NCBI GenBank assembly: GCA_963422465.1 | Contig: OY730173.1 | Location: 868,001-932,000, forward strand | Reading direction: 5' to 3' | Source: Lichina pygmaea | Lineage: Eukaryota; Ascomycota; Lichinomycetes; Lichinales; Lichinaceae | DNA: 64,000 nt | In this document: piece by piece, positions 22,157 through 33,200 of the stretch | How positions within the stretch are numbered: position 1 is the first letter of the stretch | Layout: each line of letters starts with the position of its first letter | Program-made: the position numbers and the translations under genes | The notes under the pieces: model-generated | Database searches by the model: none | What the model was told of the DNA's origin: nothing | The model's input: only the letters and a program-made list of their open reading frames with translations

Positions 22157-24268
22157 TCAAACGACGCCAATGGGTTTGGCCACCCAAGGGCCTTTCCAAC
22201 GACGCCATGCCGGTGCGTGGTCGTCGCTGCCGTCGTCACCCCCGCTCTCGCTGCTGGAAGGCGAACTGCCGGGATCAAGCGCGTCGCCATCTTGAGTCCG
22301 CTGATCCGTTGGGAGACGTCCTTCTCCTTCGTATCCTTCTTCCTCTCCTGATAGACCGGCTGTACCATCGGGGCTGGGCTTGCTCGCATCGGCTTCGTCG
22401 TCGCCGAGGATGTGCTCCCTGTCCATCATGTCCATCTTGTCATCGACGGGACTGCTCTGCGTGCGTTGCGTCGCATGCTGGGAGGTCGAGCTGTGGCTTG
22501 TTGCCTGGCTTCCGTTCCCCTGCAGCTGACACAGCTCGTCAGAGGCTCTCTGTACGAGATCTGCCCAGTCCTCGCGCAGACGGCATCTCTCTTGGGAATA
22601 ACATTCGTCGTCGCTGCCGTGGGCTTTGCTCGGGGTCTTGTGCTCGTGCTTGGGGGCGCTGGTCTCGAGCAGTAGGATGTGTTTTGCGAGTTTGATGTTC
22701 CAGAAGGTGCGATGTTCGAGGCACGATGCGATGATGCCGTCCCAGTCGATGTGAGTCGCCTCGAAGCGAGCGTCATATTCGATACTCGGGTCTTGCAGCG
22801 CGCGAGTGCTGCGACTTGTGGTATGTCCATCGCTATCAGCATCATCAGAGCGCATTCTAGCCCCTTGCGCGGTCCGCTGCTTTTTCTGATATCGTTTACG
22901 GTTCAGTCGGCCGCGCCGGCCGGTGCTGGTCAAGAGGCGCACGAGCCAGGAATATATCGCCTCGACGTACGGATCCTGCATACTGTTCACCTCCTCCAGC
23001 TGAGGTTTCCTCGATGCCGTGGACACTGTAGACCAGTCGTTGCTGAGTATGTTGAGAAGCTCGGAGCAGAAGACTTTCGAGAACCGAGCCTGGCTGCTGG
23101 CGAGAGACCTCAACATGGGGTCCCACAGCTGGAAAACCGGCTCGAGGTTCTCCCCAAAACTGCACTCGGCACGCCGGTCAGGCCACGTCTTCGCGGAGGC
23201 ATGTCATCAAGTAGCGGACGAGCAGAGCTTAGAAGGACGTACCGTCTGCCGGTGGGGACGAGGAGTCTTCGTTCAGCGAGGACGCTTGTAAGGATGCACA
23301 AAATCCTGGGGTCGTCTTTGCAGATATTTACAACCTTCCCACAAGTTTCTTTGACGATTCTGTTCCCGGAATGGGCACCGGCGGTCGTACCTCTCTTCTT
23401 CCCCGTCTTCGATCTGGCGTTCTTAACCATCGACTTGACGTACGAGGTTAGCATTCCTCTGAAGACTTCTCTCAGGCCGGTTTCCAGCTCAGCTCTCTTC
23501 TGCATCACCTCGAGGGTGCTGTTGACATCTGCCTTGATCCAAAAGTGGTCCCAGAGCCACGCCAATGCCCGATTGGTGGCTTGACGTAACACGACCAGTG
23601 AAGGCAGGTCATGATGAGTGGCTTGATGACGAACGTCGACGAAGGAGATGGGGAGGCCAATGCTCTCGGCGAGCTTTTGCATGCTCTGCTTGTATGCTGA
23701 AACTTGCCTGGCGTCCGTCAAGCCGGTGACGAAGCTGTACATACGTCAGCAGCATCACCTGGCGGGAAAGACCAATCAGACTGCATTCTCTGCCCATTCA
23801 TGATAATCAGAGCCACTAGACACCAACTGAAATCGAGCTGTACCGAGCAAAGGCGTTGGCGTATATGGCCCTTATGCCCCACGGCGACAGAGAAGAAGCA
23901 CCCATGACCGCAGCAGCAACGGCATCATTAAGCGCAGCATCGACCAGAAGAGCGGTGGCCTCAACCGGATGCGGAAGATTTCCTCGAATCTTCCATGCTC
24001 GAATCTGACAAGGAGAGACGAATTAGAGATCAAAAGTCGTTGGAGCTGCATTCGGCCTTTTGTCGTGGCGAAGCCGGCCGGTATGTCGGAAAAGGCTTGA
24101 TCCTACCGTGTCAACGGCGTTCCGTCTCCGCTGCAGGTCGTCCTTGGGCATACTCAATGGGTCGACTTGGGTAGAGACATGATGCCCGTTGCCAATCCCG
24201 TATAGTTGATCGCGCACTTGGATCAGTTCAGAGACGTCTCGCCAGGGCGTGATGATGAAGTGCGGCAT
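22157..24268 (-). CDS. LAS1: Las1 family pre-rRNA-processing endoribonuclease
   Basis: HEPN nuclease that cuts ITS2 in pre-60S particles together with the Grc3 kinase. Four exons: 24268-24107, 24004-23844, 23734-23243 and 23159-22157, joined through introns of 102, 109 and 83 nt with continuous frame, give 605 residues. The N-terminus MPHFIITPWRDVSELIQVRDQLY and RRRNAVDTIRAWK match the family. RFVTGLTD is rebuilt across intron 2, and the HEPN catalytic motif RHQATH follows. FVDVRHQATHHDLPSL is the signature. The C-terminus is acidic, then ends WRRWKGPWVAKPIGVV, like the Grc3-activating tail of Las1. An acidic low-complexity stretch of about 80 residues precedes it. Confidence 0.93.
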
Positions 24269-24581
24269 TGGAGCTTCTTGGCGAACCGTATGGATGGTGA
24301 GAGTGAGGGACGACGGTCACTCGTGCACCGAGTACGGATGGCGTCTAGGAGGGGGTGGTCTTTTGTTGGGCCTTTCTTCTAGGCATGGCATCTATCAGAC
24401 GGTTACCGCTGGCAATGGGAGCTCTAGCCCTAGCGCCAAGCGCTAAGCCACCCGCGACGATCTCGGATTGCGCACTATACCATTAGTGGCCTAGCGTATC
24501 ACGTAGGGCTGATACTGCTTACCATATGCTTACTAACGCCCCCTGCGGTAAGATATATATCCCTGCTCTTCCCCGTCTGTC
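24269..24581. other. Intergenic between LAS1 and the tRNA-like gene
   Basis: About 313 bases with the LAS1 promoter side. An AGATATATAT stretch near 24551 lies about 30 bases before the tRNA-like gene. No coding frame seen. Confidence 0.5.
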
Positions 24582-24752
24582 GGACGATTAGTTCAATGGA
24601 GAGAACACTCATGGTACAACGGATGCCACCATACTGTATTGCACTTGACCAAGGTTTACCCTTGGGTACCGTATGGAGGTGTTCGATTCAGGTGGCGGTA
24701 TATCCGCCTACTGGAGCCTGAGAGGTGCGGCGTTCGAATCCCGCGTCGTCCA
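24582..24752 (+). tRNA. tRNA-like gene with a long internal insert (isotype not assigned)
   Basis: The ends GGACGAT (24582) and GTCGTCC (24745-24751) form a seven-pair acceptor stem with A as discriminator. TAGTTCAATGG fits box A, with D-stem GTTC/GAAC. CGTTCGAATCCC fits box B, with T-loop TTCGAAT. A T5 run at 24764-24768 could be the Pol III stop. The 5' CTCA and 3' TGAG pair as an anticodon stem, leaving roughly 100 bases of insert that would be an intron, including a GGCGG-TATAT-CCGCC hairpin. Both the anticodon and T stems need one bulged base, so it may be a decayed copy. The anticodon cannot be read with confidence. Confidence 0.5.
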
Positions 24753-26278
24753 TAACGTTTCAATTTTTACCCCCTTGGTGGCCCTCTCACCATTGCATGG
24801 CAACGCAAGATCCTGCCACCATTTTCAGCTCTTGTACGTCGTACCAGCCTCGAGCCCCGACATCCCAATGGAATCCAGCTTGCGTCCTGATAGGGCTAGC
24901 ATCTAGATCTTGTACGAGGTACTGTACGAGGGCGATCGTCTCGGGGCGAGCCGAAGCGGCAGAACGCTACAGTAACCCTTTGGCGTACGATACAGAAGCT
25001 ATAGAATTCTACGTATCGATATCAGCTGGTCGTACGTACGAGGTACCGTATGACTGGGCCACGATCAGCACGTAATCCGTTGTCCGTACCCAGACGCACC
25101 GCCGTCAATCCGGTCCCTTCCGGCGAAAGCTTAGAAGAGCATGACGCCAGAGCTGGAAGAAATGCCGCAGCGAGGGAAGGACCATGTCTCTCGCACGAAG
25201 GTATGGCACGTCGCGACGGACAAGCTTAAATGTCGGGGCCCGTGGGGGTGAAGGGGCCCTGGGGTGCTGCAGGACTCGAGTCGGTGCCAGCGTAGCCGGC
25301 GCACGAGCCGGGCGCGTCTTTGCTTGATTTGATTTCGTAACCGTATGGCTCCAAGATGTTTAATCTTGCTCCTCCGTGCGAGTGGTAACACAGGATGGAC
25401 TACTTTGGCCGGCGTCGTCCGCATCAAGCCCGGCTTGAGCTCAGGCTTTCTCTCGTCCGTACTACGTGCTCGTCTGGTGCATTCGAGTCCCACTGGCCAG
25501 CTGAAGGGATCGTCTGCTCCGTGGCCCGGAGAGGAGACGCGGTCGGCGCTCTGCAGCGGCGACGCTCGGCATCGCCATGGTGTGGCTGGATGGCACGATG
25601 CTTCACCTGAGCATTGGGCTCGTTGCGTGCACTCCGTTTCTGGGCACTGGGCAGAGACATCTGCGTGACGGACAGCCCATGCTGGGAGCAGCATCCGTCG
25701 CTCTGTCCGGAGATGCTCGACCGTCCCCCCCGGGGAGCGCTCTTCGCCTACAGCGTCGCTCAGAAAGGCCTGGTGGCACTCCCGGCCCCGACTTGCCACA
25801 ATATCTGTACGAAGACTCGGCGTACTGGTACGGCAGGCAGGTGGGAGATTGTGTATGTGAACTGGGGAGGAAGGTACGTGAGACTGCGGTACGGGGACTG
25901 TCATGTTATGTCAAGCGTTCCCCCTCTCCGCCGCCGCTCTACCGAGTGGTCGTCCTGGCTGGATTGATAGTACGACTTACCGATATCGATCTGGCACGGG
26001 GATCTAGCACGTGCAAGAGGGCAATGTATTGCCGGACTCGGAGCTTGAGACGGCCATCGTACGCTGGAGAGCCACCTGCGTCTGGCGATTATACCGAGAA
26101 GAAGCCCCGCCGACCGTTGACATGGACCAAGTAATCAGAAGCAGTGGATTCTGGGTGGGAAGGACGGTGGGCTCCTGTGTGTGTGAAAGGGAAAACGATG
26201 TATGGGTTTGAGAGCGCGCAGTGTCTTGGTGGCTCAAGGGCGGCGCCACCCGTTCAGTGATCTCTGCTCCCGTTGGAG
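24753..26278. other. Gene-poor stretch
   Basis: About 1.5 kb. Several open frames of 180-260 codons exist on both strands (for example 25131-25904 minus), but they overlap each other, use arbitrary low-complexity residues and show no family motif. I support no gene here. Confidence 0.5.
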
Positions 26279-26737
26279 ATGGGACGTCACGCGACGGCTG
26301 ACAGCAAGACCGGTCGGTCCCAGTATCTCGTCGCGAACCCCGAGCCCGACACCGTCGAGCGGCTAGCGCTCAAGGTCCACAAGTGGGACCCGGACTGCCG
26401 ACGTCACGTGTGGGGCACCATCCTCGAGCAGAAACTCGACAGGCGCCTGGGGCTCGAGGCCGGGCCAGACGCGCGGTCCCGGAGAGGAGCGGACCGAGGC
26501 GACGACGCAAGGGATGGCAAGGGCGATGGTTTGATGGCGGCGACGACCAGCGGCTGGGACGCCGTGCGAGCAGGCGCGCGCAAGCTGCGAGACGGCGCAA
26601 GACGGCTCCCTGACGCTCTGCGGCAGCGATTCTTCGGTCCGAGCCCGGCGCAGAAAGACGATCCTGGCGCCGCGCCTCCTCGTCCTCTGCCTTGGCTCAA
26701 GCCCGGACGCGGCCCGGTCCTCCGGCCTCCGAGGTGA
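26279..26737 (+). CDS. Small hypothetical protein
   Basis: A 152-codon frame starting MGRHATADSKTGRS. The first 60 residues (YLVANPEPDTVERLALKVHKWDPDCRRHVWGTILEQKLDRR) look like a real amphipathic protein. The rest is Arg/Ala/Pro-rich (AWDAVRAGARKLRDGARRLPDALRQRFFG, PRPLPWLKPGRGP). No membrane segment or known domain. Upstream 900 bases carry no other gene. It might be a genuine small lineage-specific gene or chance in GC-rich DNA. I do not recognise it. Confidence 0.35.
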   Translation: MGRHATADSKTGRSQYLVANPEPDTVERLALKVHKWDPDCRRHVWGTILEQKLDRRLGLEAGPDARSRRGADRGDDARDGKGDGLMAATTSGWDAVRAGARKLRDGARRLPDALRQRFFGPSPAQKDDPGAAPPRPLPWLKPGRGPVLRPPR

Positions 26738-26796
26738 CCTTGTTCGCGTTGACTGTCATGTCCAACTGGTTTCAACGTACTGTAGCCTACATTGTT

Positions 26797-26833
<37 letters not shown>

Positions 26834-28051
26834 ACAGCAAGAAAACAAGAAGACAAACTTCTAGAATCCTGTAGAAAAGAAACCCCAACAAGAAACAAAG
26901 ACTCTGGAGCGCTGCAACACCTGGGAGAGACTCAAGGAACTTGGGGGAGTAACTTCTCTCCATACTTGGCACTGACATCTCTAGGTAGGGTTAGATGACT
27001 TGGCAGTCCAGCCATGGCATCATCTCCAGAACATCTCTTCACTGATTTATCCAGCAATCTATTGTCTCCCAAAATGTTTCTTGGGGTGATACCCACTTGT
27101 TCATCCCCCCTGGCCTCTACACTTCCTCTGACATTCCCCATGTTCTCTACTGTTGATGTGTTCTTTGATGATCTCCATCTATACTCTTTGATCCCTATAG
27201 ATCTCTGTAGATTATTCATGCACTCTTACCAAGTGCTGCAGGTACCTAGACAGTACATACTGTACTGATCTGTGCAGGATTGGTAGGGACTGCATCTTAC
27301 TTTCAGAACTTGTGTTGGTGTTGCTTTGCTCGTCAGACCTACTTGCTTGGCTGCTTGGCTGCTCACTCACCTGCTCACTCGCTCTGCATCCCTCTCTCCT
27401 TCCCAGTCATGTCTTGTCTCATCTCATGCTGTAGCATCGCTCGAGAGCACGTACCATCTCTCTGTCCCACCCCCCCTTCCCCCCTTTCCTTTCCTTCTTC
27501 TTCTGACCAAGTAGTATCTCAGAGCACAGTATAACCCTGTTGAAAGAGTACAAATCTGGAAGCTCCTGTGTCGTACGTACATACAGTGTCATGGTAGATG
27601 AGCCAAGAGATTCAGGGCGAGCAGTCAACCCTTTTGCGATGAGCACTCTGAAGTGGGGATTGTTGGAATTGGGACGTCGTGGGTGTGGAGCCCTAAGCAC
27701 CGTCATGTTTGCTCTTCCCCCATGTATTCGGGACAGTCGCCGAAACCCTAGCTAGTTCTCTCCAACAACAACAACAACAACAACAGTCATGACACTCATC
27801 TTCTGCTGTGCCTCCAGAATGGATCAGGGATGACCGGTGAGCACCAAAAACCACAATCCAATCACGTTAAAGTAACACGCCCTTCGCCGTATATTGATAG
27901 ACGTAGGGTCGCCCCGTGTTCGCAGGCCCGCGATGGATCCTAATCGGACTTGGTCCTGACCAGCCAACAAGAGCCGGTCCGGCACTCGAAAACATTGTAG
28001 ACGTGGAACACAAGGACACGGAAAACGATGTGCCTTCGTCGTTCGCCAGCT
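26738..28051. other. Gene-free stretch with an AT-richer island
   Basis: A CT microsatellite lies at 26801-26830. The stretch 26840-27270 is AT-richer than its surroundings and open on both strands, which suggests a decayed mobile-element remnant, but I cannot name a family. A CAA repeat is at 27762-27786. No supported gene. Confidence 0.45.
26801..26830. repeat. CT dinucleotide microsatellite
   Basis: About 15 CT units. Confidence 0.9.
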
Positions 28052-30220
28052 CTACCGTATCTTCTCATCGGCGGCATCCCCGTCGTGTTCGTCGTCGTCG
28101 TTGTCCTTGGTGCTGGCCCACCTGAAGGCCTTTTGTCGCTGTCTCGAGTTCCACTGCAGCGTGCGACGGATGCTGCTCACCCAGTCTTCGCTGCGGCGAC
28201 CGTGCGGCAGGATGTTGGCGAAGGGGTAGCGCGAGGCCGAGATGGTCACGTAGTCGCCTGGTTTCAGCTCGACGCTGTCGTACGTGACGTTGGTCAGAGG
28301 GGCATGGATCGACGTCTTTGAGGGGGGGGGGTTTAAGCATGGAGATGATGGACGAGCCGAGACTCAAGGGGCCAGACGATCTCTGTCCAGAACCAAACGA
28401 AAATTCCACTCCAAGAAACTGACCGTTCTCGCCCGTCGAAGCTCGCCCAAGAATGCGTCCTGGCGTCGTACGGCACACCGACACGCAAGACCACCGTGTC
28501 TGGAAGGATGATCGGCCGGAACGAGAGCGTGTGGGCGCAGATGGCCGTCACCAGGATCACAGGATTCTCCGGGTGGCAGAGGGAGCCTCCGGCCGCGAGG
28601 TTGTACGCGGTCGAGCCCGTCGGCGTGGCGACGCAGATGCCGTCGGCCTGGATGCTCGTGAAATGCTCGTCGTCGCCAAAGAGCTCGAGCGTGGACATGG
28701 CTGGGCCCAGCGCGGACGGATCGATCAGCAGAGGCGGATGCGGTCACGGGGTAGGCGCAGGCTTCAAAGTGCGGTGGACGTACTCGGGCTAGGGCCTCGA
28801 TCGACGACGATATCGTTCAGGATGACGTATGAACCGTCGGGGACGTGCGTCCGATGGTCTTCGCTCTCCTCGCCGACCAATTCTTCGATGAGATCGCCCT
28901 TTCGCTGCCGGTCAGGCGTCGCGCCTCGCGCGCGCGATCTCATGATCGTACCCTCGAACCGTAGACGCAAGCTGACGGTGATGCCGTCGAGGAAGGCCGA
29001 GTCGAGCGTCTCGGGGAAACGGCCGTAGTCGAATTTGGTAAGGAAGCCCAGAGACCCCAGCGCGAACGACAGCACCGGCGGCACCACCCGTTGGAACAGC
29101 CAGCTGGCGTACAAGACCGTGCCGTCGCCGCCGAGCTAGCCCAGCCGCGCCATCAGCCCAGGCGGCGTCGAATCGATGGGAGGTCGGGGTACTCGACCTT
29201 ACCGTAAGGACGAAGTCGAACCTCTGCGGGTCGGTCCGACACATGTCGTTGGTCCAGTACCGTAGCCGGTCCGCTCTCGACGGATGGCCCGAGAGGAGGG
29301 TCTCGGCGTCGAATCGTCCGTCGCGCCGCAAGGCCTCCTCGACGAACCTGACAGGCACGTTCATCCGTCAGCCCCCGCGCGCGCGCGCTCTCACACACAT
29401 ACACGCGCACACGACGCCACAAGCGACGGCTCCTGTCAGGCGGTGCTTGCCCACACGGTATAGCGCGTCTCGCGATCTTCGGAGAGCAGCCATCGGACCA
29501 GGTCGCGCGTCTTCTCGACGAGGCCGTCGTCGTAGACCTTGGTCAGGATGAAGATGCGGCGCACCTGAAGCTTCATGCGGATGCCGCCGAGGTGTTTCGA
29601 GAGCTCTCTCACGCCCCAGGCCATGTCCGACAGCTGCCGCTTCGTGAGCAGGCGCGAGTGGAGGTCCATGCCGTCGGGGCCTTGATCGGGCCCCTCGGTC
29701 GACGGGCGTGCGGGCTCGACGAGGTCCGAGCCACGGCGGCTTCGCCGTTGGCCCTCCAGCAGCGTGTGGATGAAGCACGCGGTGTTGCGGTACGACCGGG
29801 CCAAGGCGGCGGCGTCCGAGCCGACGAGGGACGACTTGCGCCGGTGGGTGCTCTCCCCGTCGATGATCACCTGCCTCTGCCGCGTCAGCCAGCGGTCGGT
29901 CGCGAATCGCATCGGCCTCGCCCGCGGACGGACGGACGGTCGACGTGGGACGGCCGCTCGCATACCTCGAGGGTCTGCTGATGGTCCAGTTCACCGACGG
30001 TCGAACCGGCCAAGTCCTTGCACGCAGGTCGGTCGCGTCAGACATTGCACGCGACACCGTAACAGACCGCAAGTCGTACAGGTAAGCCGGCGGCGGTAAA
30101 GCAGCAGTACGAGTAGAGCGGCAGCAGCAGTCAGGGGCACCCTACATCGTCGTCCGGAACGGCCCTGTCCGCGGTCTCGACCGCGGGAAGATGGATCCTC
30201 GGCACTTGAGCGTCGGCCAT
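28052..30220 (-). CDS. NAD+ kinase (ATP-NAD kinase family)
   Basis: Makes NADP+ from NAD+ and ATP. Firm exons: 29870-29455, 29347-29203, 29135-28784, 28700-28424 and 28274-28052; introns 107, 67, 83 and 149 nt keep frame. Motifs in order: [22 protein letters not shown], then [22 protein letters not shown] (GGDGT nucleotide motif, rebuilt across an intron), [28 protein letters not shown] and [12 protein letters not shown], then [24 protein letters not shown]. Exons before 29870 are uncertain: [14 protein letters not shown] (about 29966) is coding-like, and an ATG at 30220 ([21 protein letters not shown]) is the best start. A cytosolic Utr1-like enzyme is likely; no transit peptide is clear. 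Confidence 0.9.
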
Positions 30221-33200
30221 GATGTACGTATGTACGAGTATCGGTCGTGCAGGACGGCGTGCTAGACGGGCAGAAGGCGCCCTACTCGAAGCTAGCAGTT
30301 ATTGGCTGCTACCTACGTAGAGCTGGCCGTTTTCCCCGCGCGCGAGGCGTCATGGATCCTCTCGAACACGCCGACTGGGCCGACGAAGATACAACGGTGA
30401 ACAGGAACAGGCAAACGAAGGGTCATCGACCGAACGACCGAGACCAATCGACCAGAATGCTCGGGTCCCAGGAGCAGCGAGCGGTGTCGTCAATTATTTG
30501 TACGACCTGGGCCATGAGCGAAACGATCACGGTTACACCGACATGCTTTTGACAGTCAAGCTTTGCGCTGCTGCTGCTGCTTCTCGAGAGGCTGCATGAG
30601 ATTTAAGTTTTGACAGGGGGCAGGTTTGGCCCACGTGAGATGCGACACGTGACACCAGCTTACTCAGCGTGCTGCTGGCACACGTAACCGGCGAGCACGC
30701 CATCAATTACGGAAGGACCGAGTCCTCACACGACAGGGACTTGATGTAGGCGGCTCATCTCTCTTGGAGGATCACCGTGGACCGGAGATTTGGCCTTGTC
30801 TAGCTAGTTATGTAAGGAGCTCGTCGGCGACGGGGCGCTTGGCCGAGCCTTAGGGCTGACTAAGCAGGTCCGCCACACCTACACTCGCTCCGGAGCCGAC
30901 CCGGGACCGACTGCACGTGACAGGTGGTCTCTTGTGTACGTATGGACCTCCCTAGCCGCTTCCTCTTGCCCAGGCCTATTTCCACCAGGTCACTCTTTCC
31001 AAGACAGACAACTACAGCTGTGCTCTCCATCATCAAGATTTCTTGCTTTGGTGCCCTCTCTTACTGTATCCAGTACTTCCAAGTCTCCTGTCCCTATCAC
31101 TTACCACCAGTACTTCTAGATTCACTGCAACTCTGAAAGATAACAAGTACTTGTGAACTTTCACAGTAGTATCGTACCAGAAATCTCAACCTCTCAAAAG
31201 AAGCCACACGTGACATCAGAAGTCATATCCAAATGTACTATTTTCAAGCTACGCATGACTGAAGGACACTTGCAGTGTGGTTCCGTCAAGACTTGTGACA
31301 GTCGCAGCCCCCTCGGCTTGAAGGAGTACCTATCTTTATACAGGGTAGCTCTGCAAAGTGCATGTATCTATGTACTCTGTACATGCAGAAGCACTGACAA
31401 GAGACTTGTCCGACCAGCCCAGCGACCATGACCACTTTTGATCATGGGCCGGTACGTATGCACAAGGCAGATGACGGAAGTAATGTTAGCGCCGTACGCC
31501 GAAAAGTCATGTGCAGAGCCGCGCGTCATCAGAGCGCTCGAGTGGTACAGAAAGCATTCAACGTTCAGCAGCACGAACGCTCATCTGCATTGATGACTCA
31601 TCTGATCAAATGTCACTTTTGAAATCCCTGGAGCCTAAAGGGTCACAGGCCTCAGGAATCTGACCTATCCTCGGCCGATCACGAGGCTTGGATCTGGCCG
31701 GAGCGGGAAGGTGATGTTGGTGGCTTGCGAGTGGCATCCGGACGTGATCTTTGATTACTGATGGTACTACGAGTACGGAGTACATCCGTACGCTGACATC
31801 ATCTCCGTCACCCTCCTCGTCAATTAACCAGTACTCGTAAGTGGCTTGCTCCTATCCAGCCGTGCCAACCCCCCGGGTGGCCCCGAGCGCTGGTCCTAGA
31901 GGCCTCTGATTCTCTGAAGACCGCCTGTAATTAATGGCTCGTGGAGTCCCCCTACAGTATCTCAACCACCCACACGCAACCCTATCCCAGGCGCCACCGG
32001 AGGCTAATCCACACCCCACGACGCACAGAGCCATCGGGGTAGGTGTGTGCTGCTGCTGCAAACTTCAAGTCCTTCGGCACGGTACGACCGTGGCTTCGTC
32101 AGCAGTTCCGCTCGAGCCTACGAGGAAGGCATCTCGGTATGTAGGCGCACGTACGGCAGTACGCTACAGCGCCTACCAATCGCCGTCCCTCCATCGCCCT
32201 CGTCTCGTCCACAGACGAGACGAGACACGGTCTTCCGTACTCCGTACGAGACCTGATTATTGCAGGCCATGGAGCAAGCGACAGAGTCATCCTCATGCGA
32301 ATCCCGAGCCGACCGCACCAACATTTCAGCTCGCGGCGGTCGCATGACTTTGGACGCGCGCGCGCTCGGACGACACCGGGCGGCAGGCAGGCAGGCCAGG
32401 CAGGCTGTGTGATGTGTCGGCGCCGAGCGCCTGCTGACGACGCATCGGACAGGGAGGCCTGGAGCTGGAGGTGTTACTCACGGCAAACGGCGCCGTGGCC
32501 GGAGATGCCAGGGCCACCGCAACGGCGCCCTGCCATGTCGATGCAGGCAGGTGAAGGGGAAAAGGAGCTGAGGTGGCCCTTTCCCTCTGCCGAGCTGTAC
32601 GTATTTACGTGGAGCAGCAACAAATCGTGAGGCATTCTCTTTCGGCGCACTTGCCGGGGTGGAGGGGGGAAGGGTTCCAAAGTCTCGTGGGTGGCGCTGG
32701 AGTTCAGCCTGGCAGGTCTGGCGGAGACGGCGCCGTGATGGCTGTAACACTGCCGAGCGCCTGTCTGTCTGTGCGAGGAGACGGACCCGCCGTCGGTCGG
32801 TGCGGCTGACCTGTCGGACCGAGGAGGGGGGGGGGGGGGGGGGGGGGAGAGAAGAGCGACGACGGTGCCTCGGCGACTGTCTTGTCCGAGCCGAGTCATC
32901 GTCGAGGAGGACGGTGTCTCGTCCGTCGCCACGGCTTGTCTCGCGCGAGGGTCGATCGCATGGGACGGCAGGGGCGCCGCGACTCGTCGGCGCCTGGAAG
33001 CAAAAAAACGCAGCGGAGGTCGATACGGAAGCGACGACGACGACGACGGCGGCGCAGGACAGCACGGCGTGAGGGAGGGCCGTCCGGCCCGCCGTCGCGA
33101 GCGAGAGGCGTCGCCACACCTTTTCGTCGCTCGGAGATGACAGAGGCCCTGGTCGGACGTGAGGATGCGCGATCCGGCCAGTGGATTATGTGACGGGGAG

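Noticed and set aside
25131-25904. Minus-strand frame of 257 codons
   Set aside because: No domain, Ser/Pro/Arg/His-rich, overlapped by an equally long plus-strand frame; no splice or start evidence.
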